The notes beneath the pieces were generated by a model. The model ran no database searches. It was not told the DNA's origin and was given only the letters and a program-made list of their open reading frames with translations. Both the position numbers and the translations under genes were made by a program. Shown piece by piece: positions 56,726 through 64,000 of a stretch of 64,000 nucleotides of DNA. The DNA is from Rattus norvegicus (taxonomy: Eukaryota; Chordata; Mammalia; Rodentia; Muridae), in the NCBI RefSeq assembly GCF_036323735.1, contig NC_086029.1:51703357-51767356 (forward strand). The letters run 5' to 3'. Numbering within the stretch: the first letter of the stretch is position 1; the number at the start of each line of letters is the position of its first letter.

Positions 56726-57670
56726 AAAAAAAATAGGTGACAAATTTGAAAAGGGGATTGGCATGTAAGATATATGAATTTGGAATAAGAAAATGGAAAA
56801 AAGATTTAATTATATAATAATATCCAAATAAAAGAAATTAGAAAAAAAATCCCAGTAGACAAATCTAGTTATAGAGAATCAGCTAGTTTAGTACAAGAAC
56901 AAAAGTGGAAATGCAGTAATGCAGTTGCAGTAGAAATGGAAAATGGTTTTAATATACTTTAGAAAGCAAAAACTGAGATCAGTCTGTCTTTGAGCAAAGA
57001 ATGTTAGTGCAGATACTTTCAAGAAAATAGAATGCCTCTGGGAGAGGTACCACTGAGATGTAATAAACATTCCAAGTTGGCTTAGAGGGGAAGGTGAGTT
57101 CACATTTGGATACTTTGACATTCCAGTGTCACCAAAAGATGAAAACTGTGTGGCCTGTGAGATAATGATGTGTGAAATTCATGTGAAAACACAAAACTGA
57201 AGATAATTTCTGATGACTCAGCAGAACAAGACCATGTCTCATACCAGGAGCTTAAGTTACTTTAAGTGCAGAATATGAGTTAATAGATCAAAGTTAGAAA
57301 CTCGAGCATGTTGTGACAGGATGTGGTAGAGACTCAGTGTAATGTTTTCCCATGATTATCGTATCAGATAGAATATACAAATATAGAGAGCAGTACATGA
57401 GACATTTCTGACCTTACCATGAACTAAGCCTATACCTATTTTACATGTTCTATGATTTTTCAGTATCACTAACTTATTCAGTACATTTTGGACACTACAC
57501 ATATATACATCTCATATGAGTATGTGTAGACATCTCATATATATGTGTGTATGTATGTATATGTACATGGGTATATGAGTTTAATGGAGCATGTTCCTAA
57601 TAAAAACATGAAGAAAATTAAAATTTTATGTGAATATAGAAAGAAAAATGTAATTTCATTTTAGAATCCG
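56726..57670. other. Unique sequence
   Basis: No feature recognised. A short TATG/TATA-rich stretch lies at 57495-57570. Confidence 0.55.
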
Positions 57671-57890
57671 TGTTGGGCACCATCGGGAGGAAAAGGCATT
57701 AGTCCTGCCAAGGCTAGACACCCACAGTGTAGGGGAATGTCAGGGTGGGGAGGGGGGTGGTTGGGGAGGGGGATCACCCTCATAGAAGAAGGAGGGAGGG
57801 GGATGGGATAGGGAGCTTATAGACAGGAAACTGGGAATGGGAACAACATTTGAAGTGTAAATTAAAAACTATCCAGTAAAAAATAAATTA
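57671..57890 (+). mobile_element. 5'-truncated L1 3' end, plus strand
   Basis: GTTGGGCACCATCGGGAGG, GTCCTGCCAAGGCTAGACAC, the G-rich block and GGGAACAACATTTGAAGTGT appear in the usual order, ending in an A-rich tail at about 57885. No clear duplications. Confidence 0.88.
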
Positions 57891-59120
57891 GCAATATATC
57901 CAAATTCACCCGCATTATGCACACACAAACACTATTTATACAATGGAATAAGTCCTTCTGTGAAAACTTGTTCGTAAGTTCTGAAAGATTCAGTAGAGTC
58001 AGTGTGGTCTGGGTCCTCCAGGGTTGCTTTCATCAGTCTCATGTCTCCTACGTGTCTCCTTTGGATGAAACCACAATAATCTAAGTTCCTCTTAAAGCTT
58101 CATTTATGTTTCCTTCATGTATCTCTGTGCTTACATTTAACTATAGTTTTTCACTTTCACTTGGTCTTCATATGGTCTCAGAATGCGTGATTATTCAACT
58201 TTGTTGAGTGCTACCACTTCTTGCTTTTAATTCTCTTATAGAATGTTCATTCTCACACATTCTATTCTATCCTCTTTCTCCTGGAAAGTTCTCCCTTGTC
58301 AACTAGGAAATTTCACATAGTCCCTTAAATGCTTTAAGTTTCTTTACTGTTTGTGTTTTAGTAAGTTCTCTATTACTCAGATAGAACCTTGACATAATCA
58401 AACTGTAAAGGGTAAAGATCAGAGCTTTCAGTCCAGGACAAGCTGACTCCAGTGCTTAAGCCAAGGTGATGTCTCATGGTAACAGTCAAAAAGGGAGAAA
58501 GGAAGGAGATAAGGTTTCACAGTACCTCAATTGCATGCATCTTAGAAATAATGGATCCATTTCCTGCCGATGGTACTATTCCAGACACTGTTCCTTTAAC
58601 ACAGTTATTTTTATGGTTCAAAATAGAAAAATCCATCCTGTCTGTAAGAGATTCATGTCCATTTGAGTATCAACAATAACCACACACACAAATTATACAA
58701 TTTCACATCAATAGTGAGACAGACATTGAATGTACGTGCTGAATCCAAAAAGAAGCAATGGAGAAATAATCATGGATTAATTGAAATCTCAGTTAGACAG
58801 ACATTAAATCCCGTGCTGCTATATAAAGCATGTAAACTGTGGTAGAAAGTAGACTTTGAAATCCCATTCTGCATGTTTTTGTTTGTTGCTAGTTTTAATG
58901 TCCTGTTTTATTTTATGCTGTGCATTGAAATGTATATATTATGTACAGTATAAAAGAATAATATGATAGTTGGTTATCATTTTGAACAAACTACCAAGGA
59001 AACCAAAGAGAAAAATGAAACTTTAATTAATTGTGTCATAGGAAGAAATTTATTCACGAATTTGTCACATATAAGTCTTATTTCTCTAATGATTGATGTA
59101 ACTAAAAGGACAGCTCAACT
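57891..59120. other. Unique sequence
   Basis: No confident repeat or exon. Confidence 0.5.
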
Positions 59121-59240
59121 CTTGGTTTTGCTTTTGTTCTTTGAGATGGAATCTCACAAAGTTCAGGCTGGCTTTAAAGCTACTTTGTAGCTGAAGGTGA
59201 CTTTGAGCATCTGATCCTCCCACCTCCACATCCACAGTTC
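59121..59240 (-). mobile_element. Old B1-type SINE, minus strand
   Basis: TTGAGATGGAATCTCACAAA, TTCAGGCTGGC and CTGATCCTCCCACCTCC are the reverse complement of B1/7SL-derived SINE blocks, strongly diverged. Confidence 0.7.
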
Positions 59241-62200
59241 TGACACTGCAGATATTCATCACTTTACCTCTATGTTTTTTCTGTTGACAGCACATAGGAC
59301 ATCCTTGGGCTGGATTTACATGTTACCTGTAGATTTTCTCAGTGGGTGTTACATGTTGCTGGAATCTTCCTGGGGTCAATATTGAAGTTGGACCTCACTC
59401 TTACATGTGTCTTACCTTACCAGGGACTGTTTATAGTAGCATAATTCTGCCACATGCCAGGCTTCCCTTTGAACTGTTGCTGGGGGTCTTTAAATGGCAC
59501 CTTATTTCCAAATCTTTGTATTAAACAGAAGTCAAAGACTTCGGTCTTACCATAACTTGTACATTTCACATGCCTGTAAGATATCATTGTACCAATTATC
59601 CTCCTGGTTTTATTAGTTGTCTTTCTGTAAAAATAATCTATTTGAGATGCTGGACCATTAAGAGAAAAGTTTTGTTTCCCCTAACATTTTCAGAAAGGTT
59701 GGTCCTTGGTCGGTTGCATCTATTGCTTTCCTCAAGTCATTACTTCATGGTAGAAGAAGCATGTTTAACACAAACTCTGTGTTCATGAACAAAGAACAAT
59801 GACAGGGGAAAAAAAAGTCCAAGGAATTCACAACCCAGTTTAAGGGCTTGAACCCTAATGAGCAGTATGATATTTTAATGGTTGCATTTTCCAATTATAG
59901 TATTATAGGGATTAAGCCTGTGAAATTCCTGTTTAATAAAACTTGGCCCTTTTGAAGGATAGGTAAGCATGTATCCCTTTAAAGGATAATATCCAAATGT
60001 AAATGCCAAAGAAGAGAAGACGTCTAAGTGGTATAATGAAGAGCACCACTTCTTTTTTTTTTTTCTTTCTTTCTACTCAGCAGACAGCCTGGATCACTGG
60101 TCAGGTTTTATAAAGTTTAAGTGACTTTCCCTTCAGACCCATACCTTACCTTGGAGCACACAGGATCATACTTCCTATCGAAGTCAACAAAATAGAACAT
60201 TTAAATAGAGTAAAACTATGTCACAAAACATAGAAAGGCTTGACTTTCACAGATGATAGAAACTGAAATAAGTTATCGCTGAGAGCAATTGTGAGAACAA
60301 CAAAACAGGTCAACATTAGTCAGACACAGCATCCAGAAAATTACAGCCTTTATCGTCAAAGCTTACTGTGGTTGAAAATGAAGTTTTAAAATGTACTTGC
60401 TAGATTTGGAAACTGCAGTACTTTTATTACTTTTGTTATATAATACTTTGAAGAATTTGTTCTCAAGTCCATTTTTCCTGTGTTTCCAATGATCTGTAGT
60501 TTGGTCCTAAAGGGTCTATTAAAAGTGAGGGAACCTTAAAGAGATAGGGCACCACAAGAAATATTTAGGTCATATAGTAGGTGGCAAGCTGGAGTGTTCC
60601 TTTTCTGAGTTGTGCTTTCCTTGAGTGAGCATTTTTAAATGCCCAAGAAAAAGCTTAAATGCATTTCATTCTGGCTTTTTCTACAGACACGCATTAACTT
60701 GATATTGTACACAGTGATGCTATTGCCATATCTACAGAGTTACACAGCTGAAAAGTTCCTCAACACAATGAGGAACTATGTTCTCAGTCTCATAGAACTG
60801 TGAATTAAATGCATCTCTTCTCCTAAAATGTATCCTGCAAGAGCTGTATACCCCGTTATAGTGGTGAAAAGTTGACAGGAATACCCAGCTACAAGAAATT
60901 TTATTTCTATCTTGAACTTTTTCTTCAGTTTTAATGATCAAATTACCATTTTGGATTGGTTATAGGCTATAACACCCCAGGAATATTGAGGAAAAAATGA
61001 AAAATTGATACAATAAGTACAAAATAAAGTGGGCATGTCAATGAAATCAGAGGATAATTTCCCACTTGAAATTCTAAAGAAACCCCATCTTAGTAGAAAC
61101 CTTGAATATTATCTCATGAGCAGCTCTAAAGCAGAGAACCCTTTGAAATTGTATTCATATTTTTGACTCACAGGGAACATGTAATAAAGAGAAATTTTAG
61201 GATAAGTTACTATGAAATAATAAATAATGTAAGAAGATCCATTGAGTTTTAACTTCTGTGACAAAATGATTTAAAATGTCTTTTATTTTATGTAAGCTAC
61301 AAATATGTGTACAAATAGCACAATATCTACACTTCATTTTACATGTATCCATGCATTTCATTTCTTGTATTAAGTCTTTGAAATTTTAACAAGTACATTA
61401 AAAGTCGCACCCCTCCACACATCTAACTTTTCCAGTAGAAAGAATTATGGCTATGTGCAGACATACAATACAGTTCAACTCAGAGTATTTCCCATTAAGA
61501 CAATGCTTCACTGGACACAGGTTGTGTAGTCATATCATGAAAAGTATTTTCTATTTACATTAGCTCAACACACAGGGAACAGGACAGCACAGTGCTCTCC
61601 ATATGGCATATGACTTATTTTGCTATTGTATCTTAAATAAGTTTAGTTCAATAGTAATTAAGTCATGTTGCCATTTTACAAAATGTCCCTTACATATAGA
61701 ATTTTTGTACCTTAAGTCTTAACTGTTATAAAACATAGCCAAAGAAAGTGAATCAAAGATAATCTACTCAAAAGAGTAATTCAAAGGAACCATATTCCTT
61801 TGAAAATATTTGGAAAGAAATACCTCTGCATAAATAATTGCACATAAAACTTGAAATATAAAATTTGACATTCATAATGCATGCGGTTACATATATTGAT
61901 GGAAATCTAATACTGGCAATATTTATGCCACATGGCTTCTTTTAGACATTTGGTAGGCACATTCTGAATTCAAACAAATGGTTTGGGTTTTTCACACAAA
62001 ATTTATTTTTCAATTCACTTATAGGCTAGTAAGACAATTTATTAAAATATTATACACAATAAGTTGCCTTAAGTGAATATAGGAGATATTTCTATTTCAA
62101 TAAAAGCAACTTACATAATACTATACTTCAGAACAGATATTAATAAAAATATTGTAGGGAGAGTGTTAAGAAAGCTATTTACAATAGGCTTAAACACAAA

Positions 62201-64000
62201 ACATAAGCAATGAAAAAAGAAAGATATTCTGAATTAAAATAAATGACATCAGAACATAAATGTCTACTTTTTAGGACAGAGACATGAAGGAAATATTTTA
62301 TTAGTGATCTGAAATACTCATATGAATTTTAAAAATCATTTTTACATACTTATATATGTTTAATATACAATTTTCTGGTTTTGATAAAAATCATTAAAAT
62401 ATCTACATTTAAATATTATATATTCAGTATTCTTATTCATATTTTTGTGTGGTAACAGATTACTTTGGTCCCAGAGCTTTATATCTTTAAAAGAAAAAGA
62501 AAAAAAAACTATAACAAAACAACAATTGGGCCTCACCTGTTTCCATATTTATAGTTATAATTTTCTCTAATTTATTCATGATTGTGTGGAGATACTGTTA
62601 GATTATATATTTATTTCCTAAAATGATAGCAAAATCGTACTCTGGTACATGTAAATTGTGTGCTTCCTTATATAAACATGGCCACAGTCAAATGGCCAGC
62701 CCCATACTAAACCCTTGGCAATATGTCAATATTTTAATGTCTGTAACTATTCCTCCTGATATTTCTCTGGATTCCTAATATGAAGTGTTTAAGTGTCTTT
62801 GTAACTTGTGTATATACTTTATTAGTGTTCTATTCATTTTTTTTCAAAAATTGCTTTTTATTTGTTCCTTTTGTTTTCATCTTTGTGTATAAAGTCTTTA
62901 TTTTTTTCATTTGTGCTTTTGTAATGTTTGGCTGTACTTTTACAGAACTCAGTCATTATTATTGAGATCAATTAGAAAATTAATAGTATATAGTAGAATA
63001 CAGTGATTTGGGTCTTAAGATAGGTTCACTAGCATATACTAAATGCAATACAATTGCATCATTTCATATCTTTAGTAAGTTAAATTTTAGTTTAACAATT
63101 ATTAAAGGTGAATTATTTCATGTACTTTTATTTATGAATCTGTCAGAATAAATGTCTATAAATTAGCGACAGAATGAATATTTGAATATTGCCTTTTCCA
63201 ATATCTTATAGGATGCATTAAATATTCTCATTTTAGGACTGGATGTCCTATTATACATGAGTTGTATTCTGGGTAATTGTGTAGTAATAACCTTTGCTAA
63301 ATTGTATGGAGCTGCTACTATGCTTAAAAGAAAACATAGATGCTCCATACTCTGATATTATCATCACTCAAGATAATGAGCCATACAATCCAGTCCATTA
63401 CCAATGTAAAAGCCATAAATGTCAAAGTAAAGAAGTGTGCAATATTCTGGCCCCAAAGAACAAAGGACAAGAGTAATGACAGTACCTCTTTGTATTTGCC
63501 TTCTATCATACCATGCCTAACAAACGATGCCATAATTGTAGACAGTATTATTTTCACAGGTTATCAGAGAAAATAGTGGGGGAGGAGAGTGGGTGTTTTG
63601 ATTACTGCTGTGAAAAATAATTTAAGCACATTAAATTAAAGTAGCTAGCAAGAGGAAGATAGCAATTTTATAATGCATTTGATTCTTACCTTTTCCAGGC
63701 TTCTAAATGGAAGGTTTCGGTGTTTATCTAATTCATTATATCAATGGCTTCAGCAGAATGCATGAAAATGATGTCTATTTTACCAACTGCAATCATCAGG
63801 AAGGACTGTAAATAAGTAGTTTCTGATCAGTCATTTCAAATAGTGTAGTGGAAAACAAAATTACAAAGAGATCAATGTATAATTCATGGACAAATGTATT
63901 TATTTACAAATTTATCTAGTGAGCATATAGTTCTAATTTAGCATTACAGTTCTTACATGTCTGTGTCTCTGTGACTTACATAAGTTTTTTAAACTCCAAA
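59241..64000. other. Transposon-poor unique AT-rich region
   Basis: About 4.8 kb in which I recognise no L1, LTR or SINE. No convincing coding exon is seen on either strand. A pyrimidine run lies at 60050-60075. Confidence 0.55.

Noticed and set aside
61262..61300. Minus-strand AATAAA-type signal near 61285 suggesting the end of a 3'UTR
   Set aside because: AATAAA is expected often by chance in DNA this AT-rich, and no upstream coding exon on the minus strand was found.
63690..63812. Possible minus-strand exon: acceptor-like ...TTTACAG near 63812 and donor AAAAG/GTAAGA at 63690
   Set aside because: The one frame open from the acceptor stops after 25 codons, the pyrimidine tract is weak, and no neighbouring exon is visible. 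A non-coding exon cannot be excluded without RNA data.

Overview
This is mammalian nuclear DNA from a murid rodent, and most likely the rat (Rattus). The case for rat rests on a textbook ID (BC1-derived) SINE at 4919-5010, a second ID fragment with the rat-type tail at 55083-55134, a young L1 with intact rat-like ORF1 and ORF2, B1/B3/B4 SINEs, Lx-type older L1s and many long (CA)n tracts. I recognise no host protein-coding exon, tRNA, rRNA or CRISPR. The window looks like intergenic or deep intronic sequence, and only two long open frames are convincing: the two genes of one L1.

Layout. 1-5454: a minus-strand L1 ORF2 fragment, an older 5'-truncated plus-strand L1 carrying a 62-bp micro-L1 insertion and a complete ID element, then a short minus-strand L1 tail. 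5935-13111: the centrepiece, a full-length L1 (5'UTR, ORF1 of 357 aa, ORF2 of 1275 aa, 3'UTR, A-tail). It is followed directly by an older 5'-truncated L1 that used the same target site. 13112-28624: unique AT-rich DNA with microsatellites, two Lx-type L1s in opposite orientations, B3/B4 SINEs (one B3 with an internal tandem expansion) and two truncated L1 3' ends. 28625-35345: a transposon-poor stretch with simple repeats. 35346-49200: very dense and nested: class III (ERVL-like) LTR copies, an Lx L1, an old L1 with promoter monomers, an ORF1 remnant, an inverted ORF2 block and a nested younger L1, then two L1s in tandem. 49200-51760: a degenerate GGGCCAGC-rich repeat domain split by an L1 with target-site duplications. 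51760-64000: mostly unique AT-rich DNA with a third LTR copy, degraded B1s, short L1 ends and a 20-bp truncated ID insertion.

The L1 genes act as one unit. The 5'UTR promoter drives a bicistronic RNA. ORF1p coats that RNA as an RNA-binding trimer. ORF2p nicks the target DNA and reverse-transcribes from the 3' end. The same machinery in trans explains the ID and other SINE insertions. The many 5'-truncated copies with A-tails and target duplications are its products. No new host system is evident. The most informative signals are the intact, potentially mobile L1, the two L1s at one nick site, two extremely short retroinsertions with perfect duplications, and the rearranged old L1 at 42472-45090.
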